From Sporosarcina psychrophila (lineage in GTDB: Bacteria > Bacillota > Bacilli > Bacillales_A > Planococcaceae): a stretch of DNA of 40,478 bases. The notes under the pieces were generated by a model. That model saw nothing but the letters and a program-made list of their open reading frames with translations. It was not told the DNA's origin and did no database searches. The stretch lies in the NCBI GenBank assembly GCA_020742515.1, contig DYWT01000187.1, positions 1-40,478 of the forward strand, written 5' to 3'. The translations under genes and the position numbers were made by a program. This document shows, piece by piece, positions 17,188-25,938 of this stretch. Every line of letters starts with the position of its first letter. Within the stretch, counting starts at the first letter, position 1.

Positions 17188-18744
17188 ATGAGTTTATTGA
17201 CTGTAACAAATTTAAGCCACGGCTTCGGGGATCGCGCGATTTTTGAAGACGTCTCATTCCGACTACTGCAAGGCGAACATATCGGATTGGTCGGTGCTAA
17301 TGGTGAAGGGAAATCTACCTTCATGAACATTATCACACGCAAGCTGGAGCCGGATGCGGGAACAGTGAGCTGGGCGAAGCGGGTGCGTGTCGGGTATTTG
17401 GATCAACACGTTGCGTTGAAACAGGGGATGAGCATCCGTGACGTTCTACGCACTGCCTTTCAATATCTGTACGATCAGGAGGCAGAAATGAACGCGCTAT
17501 TCGCCAAGATGGCTGAGGTGGATGCGGATGAACTGGAAGCGCTCCTCGAAGAGACGGGTGAAATACAAGAAGCGTTAACGCATAATGATTTTTACATAAT
17601 CGATTCAAAAGTAGAGGAAGTAGCGAACGGACTCGGCTTGGATGAATTCGGTTTGGATCGGGACGTTCATGACCTGAGCGGGGGGCAACGGACGAAGGTT
17701 TTACTCGGCAAGTTATTGCTGGAAAAACCGGATATCCTTCTCCTGGATGAGCCGACAAACTATTTGGATGTAGAGCATATCGACTGGCTGCGTAATTATT
17801 TACAGAAATATGCGAATGCGTTCATATTAATTTCTCATGACATTCCTTTCTTGAATAGTGTCATACAGCTTATCTACCATATGGAGAACCAACAGATTAC
17901 TCGGTATGCCGGAGATTATGATGAATTTTTGCGTGTGCATGAGATGAAGAAACAGCAAGTGGAGGCCGCCTTCAAGAAACAACAGAAGGAGATTGCACAT
18001 CTCAAAGACTTCGTGGCCCGCAATAAAGCGAATGCCGCGACTAGCAGAATGGCCATGTCTCGTCAGAAGAAATTGGACAAGATGGATGTCATCGAATTGG
18101 ATGCTGAAAAGCCGAAGCCGCAATTCGATTTCAAACAAGCACGGACGCCCGGAAGATTTTTATTCGAAACGAAGGAACTTGTTATCGGATATGAGGAGCC
18201 ATTGTCGAAGGCCTTGGATCTGACGATGGAACGTGGGCAGAAAATCGCCTTGTCGGGTGCAAATGGGATCGGGAAAACGACGCTATTAAAGAGCATTCTT
18301 GGAGAAATCCCTGCACTTTCAGGTTCTGTTGAACGTGGTGAGCATTTGGAAATTGGGTATTTCGAACAGGAAGCAAAGGCGGAAAATAACAATACCTGCT
18401 TAGAAGAAGTATGGGAAGCTTTCCCGCATTTTACGCAATATGAAGTACGTGCGGCATTGGCCAGATGTGGATTGACGACAAAACATATTGAAAGTAAAGT
18501 GAAAGTATTAAGCGGTGGAGAACGAGCGAAAGTGCGTCTCTGTAAATTAATTAACAGGGAAACGAATTTGCTTGTTCTCGATGAGCCGACGAATCACCTC
18601 GATCATGAGGCGAAAGAGGAATTGAAACGCGCCCTGAAGGAATACAAAGGAAGCGTCTTGCTTATCTCTCACGAACCTGATTTTTATGAAGGCGTTGTAA
18701 CAGACGTTTGGAACGGTGAAAATTGGACGACTAAAATGTTTTAA
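17188..18744 (+). CDS. yfmM: ABC-F ATPase YfmM
   Basis: A 518-residue soluble protein with two ABC ATPase domains and no membrane segments. Walker A motifs are at residues 36-43 (GANGEGKS) and 357-364 (GANGIGKT). Signatures LSGGQ (163-167) and LSGGE (441-445) are each followed by LDEPTN. The linker between the domains (about 240-320), with KKQQVEAAFKKQQKEIAHLK, is the P-site tRNA interaction motif of ABC-F proteins, which act on the ribosome. Length and sequence match B. subtilis YfmM. Whether it protects against an antibiotic or resolves stalled translation is unknown. AAGGAAAAGG precedes the ATG. Confidence 0.88.
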   Translation: MSLLTVTNLSHGFGDRAIFEDVSFRLLQGEHIGLVGANGEGKSTFMNIITRKLEPDAGTVSWAKRVRVGYLDQHVALKQGMSIRDVLRTAFQYLYDQEAEMNALFAKMAEVDADELEALLEETGEIQEALTHNDFYIIDSKVEEVANGLGLDEFGLDRDVHDLSGGQRTKVLLGKLLLEKPDILLLDEPTNYLDVEHIDWLRNYLQKYANAFILISHDIPFLNSVIQLIYHMENQQITRYAGDYDEFLRVHEMKKQQVEAAFKKQQKEIAHLKDFVARNKANAATSRMAMSRQKKLDKMDVIELDAEKPKPQFDFKQARTPGRFLFETKELVIGYEEPLSKALDLTMERGQKIALSGANGIGKTTLLKSILGEIPALSGSVERGEHLEIGYFEQEAKAENNNTCLEEVWEAFPHFTQYEVRAALARCGLTTKHIESKVKVLSGGERAKVRLCKLINRETNLLVLDEPTNHLDHEAKEELKRALKEYKGSVLLISHEPDFYEGVVTDVWNGENWTTKMF

Positions 18745-18916
18745 TTTAGTTACAGGTACCATGAGCTGAATCGTTTGGAATTTGATTACCTTCTCTAAAT
18801 AAGGACAAAGAAAATCAACAACACCCCAGCTCCGCAAAATGGCAGCGGGGAACAATAATACCCAATGGGAAATTCAATCTTTTTAATATATAAATACCAA
18901 AATAACAGCTATTGGC
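18745..18916. other. Intergenic region, nothing clear
   Basis: A GGTACC motif near 18756 resembles the ends of the palindromic hairpins. A GC-rich hairpin, CCCCAGCTCC...GGCAGCGGGG, near 18823-18848 has no T-tract. No gene seen. Confidence 0.45.
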
Positions 18917-18945
18917 TTGAATGCATCAGCTATTCTGTATATAAT
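18917..18945 (+). promoter_or_regulatory. Strong sigma-A promoter of the antitoxin RNA
   Basis: TTGAAT at 18917-18922, a 17-base spacer and a perfect TATAAT at 18940-18945 face the convergent toxin gene. The predicted start is near 18952. There is no open frame downstream on this strand, which fits an untranslated RNA. Confidence 0.75.
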
Positions 18946-18951
18946 GACAGC

Positions 18952-19081
18952 AGAAGCATATAGTAAAAAGACTGGATACGCTAATATCCAGTCCTACAAT
19001 TACAGACCGCAGAAAGAGCGGTTGGTCCGAGGTCAGAAATAACCGTCAAACCTTTTGCGGGGGGACGGTTATTTCTTTTTT
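18952..19081 (+). ncRNA. Antisense antitoxin RNA (SR4/RatA-like)
   Basis: A predicted untranslated RNA of about 130 nt runs from the promoter at 18917-18945 to a terminator at 19035-19081, a 13-bp stem AGAAATAACCGTC/GACGGTTATTTCT followed by T residues. It is complementary to the toxin mRNA 3' region and last codons. In the known BsrG/SR4 and TxpA/RatA systems of B. subtilis the antisense RNA overlaps the toxin 3' end in the same way and promotes mRNA degradation. The boundaries are predictions. Confidence 0.72.
18964..18993 (-). terminator. Terminator of the toxin mRNA
   Basis: On the minus strand GACTGGATA and TATCCAGTC form a perfect 9-bp stem with a 6-base loop followed by TTTTT. It lies about 76 bases after the toxin stop codon. 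Confidence 0.7.
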
Positions 19082-19176
19082 ACAAAGAAAATAATCAATG
19101 TAACAACAAGCGTAAAAGTAGTTAACAATACAGCACTAAGCTGTATTAGTAAACTCATCGTTTCGTATGTTGTCAT
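19069..19176 (-). CDS. Type I toxin, BsrG/TxpA-like hydrophobic peptide
   Basis: A 35-residue peptide starting MTTYETMSLLIQLSAVLL, with a single hydrophobic helix at about 8-31 and ending FFVKKK. The MTxYE N-terminus, a central membrane helix and a C-terminal lysine cluster are the hallmarks of the BsrG, TxpA and Hol-Tox peptides that disturb the cell membrane or envelope. GGAGGTG lies 6 bases before the ATG but is buried in a leader hairpin. The stop codon falls inside the hairpin stem shared with the antisense RNA. A minus-strand TATAAT lies at 19245-19240. The gene is too short for ordinary gene callers, but its context is convincing. Confidence 0.83.
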   Translation of the reverse strand: MTTYETMSLLIQLSAVLLTTFTLVVTLIIFFVKKK

Positions 19177-19182
19177 TTGCAT

Positions 19183-19204
19183 CACCTCCATTCTCATGGA
19201 AGTG
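19183..19204 (-). promoter_or_regulatory. Hairpin hiding the toxin ribosome binding site
   Basis: In the toxin mRNA CACUUCCAU pairs with AUGGAGGUG over nine positions (one U-G wobble) with the 4-base loop GAGA. The whole Shine-Dalgarno is therefore in the stem. Such sequestration is known in type I toxin mRNAs. Confidence 0.65.
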
Positions 19205-19239
19205 ACCAACCGCCCACCCTGCTATGCAATTGTCAATCT

Positions 19240-19265
19240 ATTATATCGCGAAGGGAACGTAGGTT
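19240..19265 (-). promoter_or_regulatory. Predicted promoter of the toxin mRNA
   Basis: A perfect TATAAT on the minus strand (19245-19240) with only a weak -35 (TTAGAA, 18-base spacer). The predicted mRNA runs from near 19233 to near 18964, about 270 nt. Confidence 0.5.
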
Positions 19266-19387
19266 CTAACTTCTTCTTCTTCACTGCATGTTTACTTGGG
19301 TGTGTGAATTGGTTGTCTTTGAGTAAGTCACCAGGTACCTCCGTTTCCGATGCTTGATAAAATATCTACTATATTCATTCATCCATT

Positions 19388-19960
19388 CTATTCTTTTTCT
19401 TCATCCATTTCCTTTATCTTTTTCATATTTTCCTGGTATTGCTCTTCTACATCACTTGTTGCTGGAATGAAAGGATCATTATTGTAGTCGGTCCGTTTAC
19501 CATAGCGTAGCATTTCGTAAATGATCATCCCATTATTCGGCTTCCCATTTACAGTTATCATGGGAATCGCGTCAAAAAGCACATAATAGAAAGAATAGAA
19601 AATAAATCGCTCCCAAAACGTTTTATAGTCCTGTAGCATCCCATTAGCTAGAAGGGCATTGATGGTTACAGCAATTATGAGATTGGTAAGAATCGGCCCC
19701 GCGTAAATACATATATATGCAAATTTATTTTTTCTTTTCAACGAGTCATAGGAAAACCAACTGTACACATGATAATACTTTCGCACGTCAAAGACTCCGA
19801 ATTTGAAAATCCGGGGACCTGATCCAATGGTAAGCCTTGGGTTTTTAACACCGAAAATACCACTGATAATAAAGTAACCAGACTCCCTTAAAAATATAAC
19901 AACAGGCAAGATGATAAATGCAGAAGTGATTAATGACACTAAATCCCTGAGTCCAAACAT
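19388..19960 (-). CDS. Degenerate M50 (site-2 protease)-like membrane protein
   Basis: A 190-residue membrane protein with the layout of the M50 family: a first helix, a TIGSGPRIFKFG strand segment, then membrane helices around FAYICIYAGPILTNLIIAV. The usual HExxH is replaced by FLRESGYF at about residues 24-31. The later NPDG-like motif reads MITVNGKPNNG, without the zinc-ligand Asp in its normal setting. It is therefore probably not a protease, or is a decayed one. The C-terminal 45 residues are acidic and helical. AGGAGGTGG lies 8 bases before the ATG, showing an intact translation signal. A scaffold or inhibitor role is possible but unproven. Confidence 0.7.
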   Translation of the reverse strand: MFGLRDLVSLITSAFIILPVVIFLRESGYFIISGIFGVKNPRLTIGSGPRIFKFGVFDVRKYYHVYSWFSYDSLKRKNKFAYICIYAGPILTNLIIAVTINALLANGMLQDYKTFWERFIFYSFYYVLFDAIPMITVNGKPNNGMIIYEMLRYGKRTDYNNDPFIPATSDVEEQYQENMKKIKEMDEEKE

Positions 19961-20244
19961 TTAAAGATCCACCTCCTATGAAACAAGCTCCATCCAATAA
20001 AATACCCATGGAAGAAGGGGCTGAACCCTTTGTGTTAAAAGTTTGAATTTAGTGATTTTAATTGTGGGTATTTTCGGTACACAGGGCGGTCCAGACATTT
20101 CTCAGATGGGCTATAATAAGATGATCCCAATTTGTAGGTTTTTTTGTCTAACTTATGTTTAGTCCTAGATAATGTACGTTCAATATAAAAAGGTAACTGT
20201 AAAGGCTTATTAGTAACGGTTGCTAGTAGAAGGAGATGGTTTTA

Positions 20245-20790
20245 ATGAAAAGAATTCGATTGAAAATGGTAAGGGAAAACTTGCTGAATATTCCTGAGTA
20301 TCCACTTCCAAATGGATTTCAAATTAGGTTGTTTGAAAAAGGTGACGAACATAATTGGGCGAGAATTGAAGCAAGTGTAGATGAATTCAAAGATGAAAAA
20401 ACTGCAATCGAACACTTTACTAAAGAATTCGGGTCACATCTTGATGAGATGAAAATGCGTTGCCTATTCATTGAGAATGAACAGGGAGAGGCGATTGCAA
20501 CAACGACAGCATGGTATGGCGACTTACGTGGCGATGGCGAAATAACGGGTCGAATACATTGGGTCGGTGTTATTCCTGAATATCAAGGACAGAAACTTTC
20601 GAAACCATTACTAAGTGCAGCAATGCACATTTTAGCCCGTCATCATTCATCAGCATATCTGACATCCCAAACGACAAGTTATCAGGCTGTTAATATGTAT
20701 CTTAACTACGGATTTGAACCGTATCGCACGGCACCAAGCTGTGAGGAAGCCTGGAGCCTAATGGAGGATACGTTAAACCGACGAATATAA
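20245..20790 (+). CDS. GNAT-family N-acetyltransferase
   Basis: A 181-residue GNAT fold protein. The acetyl-CoA binding region reads VGVIPEYQGQKLSKPLL at about residues 111-127, followed by YLTSQTTSYQAVNMYLNYGF, which is the C-terminal Ala/Asn-x-x-x-Tyr helix and GF strand of the fold. The pyrophosphate loop deviates slightly from QxxGxG/A. The substrate is unknown. ATG 20245 is preferred, because AAGGAG directly abuts the upstream ATG 20236. It is a single gene with its own terminator. Confidence 0.82.
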   Translation: MKRIRLKMVRENLLNIPEYPLPNGFQIRLFEKGDEHNWARIEASVDEFKDEKTAIEHFTKEFGSHLDEMKMRCLFIENEQGEAIATTTAWYGDLRGDGEITGRIHWVGVIPEYQGQKLSKPLLSAAMHILARHHSSAYLTSQTTSYQAVNMYLNYGFEPYRTAPSCEEAWSLMEDTLNRRI

Positions 20791-20810
20791 TATGAATAGC
20801 TTAATCTTAA

Positions 20811-20852
20811 AAAAAAGAATCGTTGCAGCTAAGGAAGCAATCGATTCTTTTT
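20811..20852 (+). terminator. Terminator of the GNAT gene
   Basis: AAAGAATCGTTGC (20814-20826) pairs with GCAATCGATTCTTT (20837-20850) with one bulged base, followed by TTTG. Confidence 0.75.
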
Positions 20853-21061
20853 GTCGACAAAATTTACAGTGATAACATGTGGTTTAGGAAGTCTGCCAAA
20901 TTTGGTTAAGCTTTCATGATGAAAGCTTTATAACATTCAACAGGGTATAATTAAATATCAGAAGTAGACACTACTAAGGATTGCCTTGTAGATAGGAATG
21001 TTCGAATGTGTGTTTTAGGAGAAAGAAGAAGGTATGATGCAACAAGGCGAAAGGAGATACA
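20853..21061. other. Intergenic region with a 21-base palindrome
   Basis: AAGCTTTCAT (20908-20917) and ATGAAAGCTT (20919-20928) are perfect inverted arms around one base. It could be an operator or a small terminator. The rest shows only the selO ribosome binding site, GAAAGGAG. Confidence 0.45.
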
Positions 21062-22537
21062 ATGACAACTAGAAAAGAGTCGATAGAATCAGGGTGGAAT
21101 TTAGATAACAGTTATGCCCGACTGCCACAAACATTTTTCACCGAACTCAATCCAAACCTTGTACAGTCACCGAAGTTGATCAAACTCAATGAGTCCCTGG
21201 CAACATCCCTTGGTTTGGATATCCAGGCGCTACAAAGTAAGGATGGCGTAGCGGAGCTAGCCGGGAATCAAGTTCCTGAAGGCGCTTTCCCACTAGCTCA
21301 AGCTTACGCGGGGCATCAATTTGGGCATTTTGCAATGTTAGGCGACGGCCGGGCAATGTTGTTTGGAGAACAGATGACTCCTTCAGGTGAACGGTTTGAT
21401 ATTCAACTGAAAGGTTCAGGGCGCACGCCATATTCCCGCGGTGGAGATGGACGGGCGGCACTTGGACCGATGCTGCGCGAATATATCATCAGTGAAGCCA
21501 TGCATGCATTGGGTATTCCTACGACCCGAAGCCTAGCGGTAGTGGCGACCGGCGAGTCTATCATCCGTGAAACCAAACTTCCAGGTGCCATATTGACGCG
21601 TGTGGCTAGCAGTCATTTACGCTTTGGTACCTTTCAATACGTTGCAAAATGGGGCACAGACGAGGAGCTCCGCGTGCTAGCTGACTATGCACTACAGCGC
21701 CATTTTCCAGATATTGAAGCGGACGAAAGCCGCTATCTTGCGCTGCTTCAAGCCGTCATCAAGCGTCAGGCTGCCTTAGTTGCGAAATGGCAACTAGTTG
21801 GTTTTATCCACGGAGTCATGAATACTGATAACATGACGATCAGTGGAGAGACCATCGATTATGGACCTTGTGCTTTCATGGATGCCTATAATCCGGCAAC
21901 GGTCTTCAGTTCCATTGACGTTCAAGGCCGCTATGCTTATGGCAATCAGCCGAACATTACAGGTTGGAATCTCGCGCGATTTGCTGAAACCTTGATACCG
22001 CTGCTACACGAAGATTATTCGGAAGGTGCCAAACTGGCCCAAGCTGCGATTTCAGGTTTTCCGGAGCAGTATCACTCGAATTGGCTCGCAGGAATGAGAT
22101 CCAAATTAGGAATAATTACTGAAGAGATAGAGGACGAATCCCTTATTGAAGGACTTTTGACTATGATGGAAAAGCATCGAGCGGACTACACGAATACTTT
22201 CCGCGCACTGACATTTGATAAGCTGAAGGATATGGCCCTTTTTGGGACTCCTGATTTCACACAGTGGCACGCGTTGTGGAAGGCAAGACTTAGCAGGCAA
22301 CAGGAATCGAAGGTCAGCCCTCAACAATTAATGCAGGACAGCAATCCAGCGCTAATTCCTCGCAACCACCGGGTGGAAGCTGCGCTGGAAGCCGCGGTTG
22401 AACGTGGGGATTATAGTGTCATGGAACAGCTACTAGATGTTCTTTCAAGCCCATACGCACACTCTGCTAGGCAGGCTGATTATTCTACTCTTCCTGCGCA
22501 AACAACTAGCCCTTACCAAACCTTTTGCGGGACGTAA
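21062..22537 (+). CDS. selO: Protein adenylyltransferase SelO (YdiU/UPF0061)
   Basis: A 491-residue pseudokinase-fold enzyme that transfers AMP from ATP to Ser, Thr or Tyr of target proteins, as known for E. coli SelO in redox stress. Recognised from [36 protein letters not shown], then HGVMNTDNM and DYGPCAFMD, which hold the metal-binding Asn and Asp. The protein ends with FCGT, keeping the conserved C-terminal Cys that is selenocysteine in some eukaryotic members. The length is normal. AAAGGAG precedes the ATG. It is flanked by terminators on both sides, so it is monocistronic. Confidence 0.93.
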   Translation: MTTRKESIESGWNLDNSYARLPQTFFTELNPNLVQSPKLIKLNESLATSLGLDIQALQSKDGVAELAGNQVPEGAFPLAQAYAGHQFGHFAMLGDGRAMLFGEQMTPSGERFDIQLKGSGRTPYSRGGDGRAALGPMLREYIISEAMHALGIPTTRSLAVVATGESIIRETKLPGAILTRVASSHLRFGTFQYVAKWGTDEELRVLADYALQRHFPDIEADESRYLALLQAVIKRQAALVAKWQLVGFIHGVMNTDNMTISGETIDYGPCAFMDAYNPATVFSSIDVQGRYAYGNQPNITGWNLARFAETLIPLLHEDYSEGAKLAQAAISGFPEQYHSNWLAGMRSKLGIITEEIEDESLIEGLLTMMEKHRADYTNTFRALTFDKLKDMALFGTPDFTQWHALWKARLSRQQESKVSPQQLMQDSNPALIPRNHRVEAALEAAVERGDYSVMEQLLDVLSSPYAHSARQADYSTLPAQTTSPYQTFCGT

Positions 22538-22570
22538 TCGTTTGCTTTTATGGTTTAAAAGAAGTACATA

Positions 22571-22608
22571 ATAATGCTGCCCAATACACAAGGTAGCATT
22601 ATTTTTGT
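22571..22608 (+). terminator. Terminator of selO
   Basis: ATAATGCTGCC (22571-22581) pairs with GGTAGCATTAT (22592-22602), with one G-T wobble, followed by TTTTTG. Confidence 0.75.
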
Positions 22609-22673
22609 TTATGGAAGGTTCCACTTAATTGTAAAAAAAGTATGGTTAACTAATGAAAAACGAGGTAACTTAT

Positions 22674-24071
22674 ATGAGTGAAAAAAGTTTTGAAGATTAT
22701 AATTTAAGCGATGAAATAAAACGAGCGCTAGCATTGTTGAAATATGAAACGCCAACAGAGGTTCAAAATGAGGTTATACCAAGAGCGTTACAAAATCAGG
22801 ATCTTATCGTGAAATCTCAAACGGGCAGTGGTAAGACGGCATCATTTGGTATCCCTCTTTGCGAAATGATTGATTGGGAGGGTGGACATCCACAGGCATT
22901 AATTCTTACGCCGACCCGGGAGCTTGCCGTTCAAGTTCAGGAGGATATAACAGCTATCGGAAGAGTTAAAGGAATTAAAGCTCTCGCGGTTTATGGCAAA
23001 GAATCCTTTACAAAACAAGAGGAAGAGTTGGAACAAAAAACGCATATAGTCGTCGGTACACCTGGACGTGTGATGGACCATATTGAAAGAGAAACATTAC
23101 TTGTAGATGAAATAAACTACCTGATAATAGATGAAGCCGATGAAATGTTGACCATGGGCTTCGTTGTCCAAGTGGAAGCTATCATAAAAAAACTTCCTCT
23201 AAATAAAGTAACGATGGTGTTTTCCGCAACATTGCCTAAGAAAGTCGAGAATCTTTGCCATAATTATATGAAAAACCCTATATCTATTCAAATTGCTTCT
23301 GCTGAAATCACGACTAGTGCGATTGACCATTGTGTAATGAAAGTGAAAGAAGCAGGAAAAATGTCGTTGCTTAAGAATCTTACTGTTATTGAAAACCCTA
23401 AAAGCTGTATTATCTTTTGCAGAACTAAAAGACAAGTCAACACTGTGTTTGCCGAGTTAGAAAAATCTAACTATTCTTGTGAAAAAATCCACAGTGGAAT
23501 TGTTCAAGAAGACCGATTTGCGGTCATGGAAGGCTTCAAAATAGGGAATTTCCGTTATCTCGTGGCGACCGATGTAGCTGCAAGAGGAATCGATGTAGCT
23601 AAAATAACACTAGTGATCAATTACGACGTACCAATGGAAAAGGAAAGCTATGTTCATCGAACAGGCAGAACCGGTCGTGCTGGTAATAAAGGAAAAGCGA
23701 TTACCTTTGCCACGCCTAATGACAGCAAACACCTTAAAGCAATTGAAAACTACATCGGCTTTGAAATACCTGTAAGGGAAGCACCGATGCAGCAGAAAGT
23801 AGTAGACCATAAAAATGTTCACTCAGATAAAGCTATCATGAAGCTCCACTTCACGGGAGGGAAAAAGAAGAAACTGCGAGCTGTAGATTTTGTCGGAACA
23901 ATTGCAAAACTTCCTGGCGTAACTGCGGAGGATATTGGTATGATTACGATTCAGGATGAATTGACATATGTTGAGATTTTAAATGGCAAAGGTTCATTAG
24001 TCTTACAAGCAATGAAAGAAACAACGGTAAAAGGAAAGAAACTTAAAGTGAGCAAGGCGAATATACGGTGA
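22674..24071 (+). CDS. dbpA: DEAD-box RNA helicase DbpA (YxiN type)
   Basis: A 465-residue ATP-dependent RNA helicase. Walker A TGSGKT is at residues 50-55, DEAD at 153-156, then FSATLP, and the [10 protein letters not shown] motif VI. The C-terminal domain (about 390-465: [19 protein letters not shown]) is the RNA-recognition domain that in B. subtilis YxiN binds hairpin 92 of 23S rRNA, so it acts in large-subunit assembly. ATG 22674 is chosen over 22653 because CGAGGTAA lies 7 bases upstream. It appears monocistronic. Confidence 0.92.
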   Translation: MSEKSFEDYNLSDEIKRALALLKYETPTEVQNEVIPRALQNQDLIVKSQTGSGKTASFGIPLCEMIDWEGGHPQALILTPTRELAVQVQEDITAIGRVKGIKALAVYGKESFTKQEEELEQKTHIVVGTPGRVMDHIERETLLVDEINYLIIDEADEMLTMGFVVQVEAIIKKLPLNKVTMVFSATLPKKVENLCHNYMKNPISIQIASAEITTSAIDHCVMKVKEAGKMSLLKNLTVIENPKSCIIFCRTKRQVNTVFAELEKSNYSCEKIHSGIVQEDRFAVMEGFKIGNFRYLVATDVAARGIDVAKITLVINYDVPMEKESYVHRTGRTGRAGNKGKAITFATPNDSKHLKAIENYIGFEIPVREAPMQQKVVDHKNVHSDKAIMKLHFTGGKKKKLRAVDFVGTIAKLPGVTAEDIGMITIQDELTYVEILNGKGSLVLQAMKETTVKGKKLKVSKANIR

Positions 24072-24308
24072 AAAAACAACCATAATTATGTCTTATATAA
24101 ATACGTATCGCGTAGCCTATATTATTGGAAATGGTGAATTTCTGTCTTAGGTAGTGCGGCAAAATAGTGTGAATAATCAGGTGCTATAGTGTAGACTGTA
24201 CCGTGATTCTTGCTCTTTATATAAAGTGTTTGAGCAGAATGCTTCTTTGTTATTGTTTATTGCAAATTCCTCCAAAAGTAAGCCTGAAACTTAAATAAAG
24301 AACTTGAA

Positions 24309-24350
24309 ACCCGTCACTCGAATTATATGAGTGACGGGTCTATTTATTTG
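24309..24350 (+). terminator. Rho-independent terminator
   Basis: ACCCGTCACTC (24309-24319) and GAGTGACGGGT (24329-24339) form an 11-bp perfect stem followed by CTATTTATTT. It lies 240 bases after dbpA. Confidence 0.65.
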
Positions 24351-24365
24351 GAGATTAAGTTGGAA

Positions 24366-24394
24366 TTGAAACAATATTAATTATTTGGTATTAT
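24366..24394 (+). promoter_or_regulatory. Predicted sigma-A promoter of the M19 dipeptidase gene
   Basis: TTGAAA (24366-24371), a 17-base spacer and TATTAT (24389-24394), about 120 bases before the gene. Confidence 0.45.
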
Positions 24395-24516
24395 CAGTAT
24401 TGACGAATTGTTGAAATTAATAATTCTACTTGAAGAGATGGGATCTAAAGGCGGAGCGGTCCATGCTTCAAGTGAAGTGGAAATTATAAAGATAATCAGT
24501 GAAAGGGGTTTGAAAA

Positions 24517-25443
24517 ATGGGAATTATCGACTTGCATTGTGACGTATTGCTGAGATTGTATGAATCAAAAGGAGAAATAAAATTTCAAGATTCTTTGGAA
24601 CTTGATACGAGTTATGAGAAATTAATAAAGGGGGGAGTAAAGGTACAAGCATTTGCTATATTCGTGTATCCGGAAATGAAGTCGGATCAGAAATTTCAAG
24701 CTGCTTTAGATCAAATCCATTATTTCTATACTGATGTGCTCGAGAACAATCCGAATATGAAACTGATCAAGGAGTGGAGCGATTTCGATCAGTTAAAAGA
24801 CGGAGAAATTGGTGCGATGTTGACGCTTGAAGGTGTGGATGCAATTGGAAACGATTTGCAAAAGCTATCTATTCTTCATCAATTGGGAGTCCGTTCGATT
24901 GGTCTTACATGGAACAATGCCAACTTGGCAGCCGACGGAGCGGGAGAATCACGTGGAGCGGGACTTACGTCGTTTGGCAAAGAGATCGTTCATTTCAATA
25001 ATGAACATAAAATTTTGACCGATGTCTCCCATTTATGTGAAAAGGCTTTTTGGGATGTCATGGAAGAAGCAAACTATCCGATTGCGAGCCATTCGAATGC
25101 CAGAGCGTTATGCAATCATGTTCGTAATCTGACAGATGATCAGGCAAAAGCACTGTTTGAAAAAAATGGGCTCGTCCATGTTGTCTATAATCCACCGTTT
25201 GTGAAAGAACAAGGGGAAGTGGCGATAACGGACCTGATCGAACATATCGACCATTTCTGTTCATTAGGCGGTGAAAAACAAATCGGATTAGGCTCAGACT
25301 TCGATGGTATTTCGTCAAAGATTGTTAATTTAGAAGATGCATCTATGCATCCGAATTTACTAAATGAGTTGCTGAAAAAATACAGTGAAGAAACGGTCAA
25401 AGGTTTTGCCTACCAAAACTTTATGGATTATCGTCCTAAATGA
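24517..25443 (+). CDS. Dipeptidase, peptidase family M19 (renal dipeptidase type)
   Basis: A 308-residue amidohydrolase-fold zinc enzyme that cleaves dipeptides, in some members including D-amino acid dipeptides. Metal-ligand motifs are visible in order: HCD (H7, D9), the bridging Glu in LTLEGVDA, a His in LTDVSHLCE, SHSNAR, and GSDFDG near the C-terminus. No signal peptide is present, so it is cytoplasmic. GAAAGGGG lies upstream of the ATG. It might process peptides imported by the nearby Opp system (inference from proximity). The 3' end overlaps the convergent small membrane protein gene by 16 bases. Confidence 0.9.
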   Translation: MGIIDLHCDVLLRLYESKGEIKFQDSLELDTSYEKLIKGGVKVQAFAIFVYPEMKSDQKFQAALDQIHYFYTDVLENNPNMKLIKEWSDFDQLKDGEIGAMLTLEGVDAIGNDLQKLSILHQLGVRSIGLTWNNANLAADGAGESRGAGLTSFGKEIVHFNNEHKILTDVSHLCEKAFWDVMEEANYPIASHSNARALCNHVRNLTDDQAKALFEKNGLVHVVYNPPFVKEQGEVAITDLIEHIDHFCSLGGEKQIGLGSDFDGISSKIVNLEDASMHPNLLNELLKKYSEETVKGFAYQNFMDYRPK

Positions 25444-25805
25444 ACAGTTATAATAGACCCAATCACGCTCAGTGAAAAGCAGAAAGCGCCAAGGGGTAAA
25501 ATATAGGTTAGTAAGGGAAACTTTTTTGAATAACTCGGGTTTCCTCCATTCTTACCTTCTACCTCCTGTATAACTTGCTCGCGTTTGCTAAGAGTTGAAT
25601 AGAAACGTCTTGAATTGTTAATAAATCTAGTGAAAAATCCATCTTGGATGATGAGTAACACACTGCCGATTAGTAACATGATAATGCCGATATAAAAAAG
25701 TAAATCAAGTAAGACAACGATATACTTTGGAGCAAAAAATGCAGTGGAGAATAAAATAAGAAAAAATGTGCTGCAAAAAGAAAGAATAAAGCTTTTCTTT
25801 TTCAT
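25428..25805 (-). CDS. Small membrane protein, DUF3899-like
   Basis: A 125-residue protein with about four hydrophobic segments: residues 7-25, 28-53 and, after a polar loop, 97-122. The central part, LLFYIGIIMLLIGSVLLI followed by QDGFF and NNSRRFYS, resembles the DUF3899 family of Bacillales as I remember it. The function is unknown. The ribosome binding site GGAG is about 12 bases from the ATG, which is long, so the start is less certain. Confidence 0.65.
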   Translation of the reverse strand: MKKKSFILSFCSTFFLILFSTAFFAPKYIVVLLDLLFYIGIIMLLIGSVLLIIQDGFFTRFINNSRRFYSTLSKREQVIQEVEGKNGGNPSYSKKFPLLTYILPLGAFCFSLSVIGSIITVHLGR

Positions 25806-25883
25806 AGAGGTTTACAACTCCTACCTTTTTTATGGATAAATAGATAAATATCTATTAATTAAAAATATTATTGCTATTGTGTT

Positions 25884-25897
25884 TGTAAGCACTTACA
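25884..25897. promoter_or_regulatory. cre-like palindrome upstream of oppA
   Basis: TGTAAGCACTTACA is a perfect palindrome apart from its two central bases, and matches the CcpA cre consensus (TGWAANCGNTNWCA) at all fixed positions except the central G. It lies about 50 bases before oppA, just ahead of the TATATA stretch that could be the -10. Catabolite control of Opp is an inference. Confidence 0.5.
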
Positions 25898-25938
25898 ATT
25901 ATATATAGTTACTAGAATAGTACAAGGGGGGAATGGGA

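Larger units (their letters stand above)
24072..24516. other. Intergenic region with terminator and promoter
   Basis: About 445 bases hold a perfect-stem terminator (24309-24350) and a plausible promoter for the dipeptidase (24366-24394). An open frame overlapping the dipeptidase start lacks a ribosome binding site and is not called. Confidence 0.55.

Noticed and set aside
24400..24545. Open frame overlapping the start of the M19 dipeptidase gene
   Set aside because: It has a protein-like sequence (LLEEMGSKGGAVHASSEVEI) but no suitable start codon with a ribosome binding site, and it overlaps the well-supported dipeptidase start. Possibly an old gene remnant.
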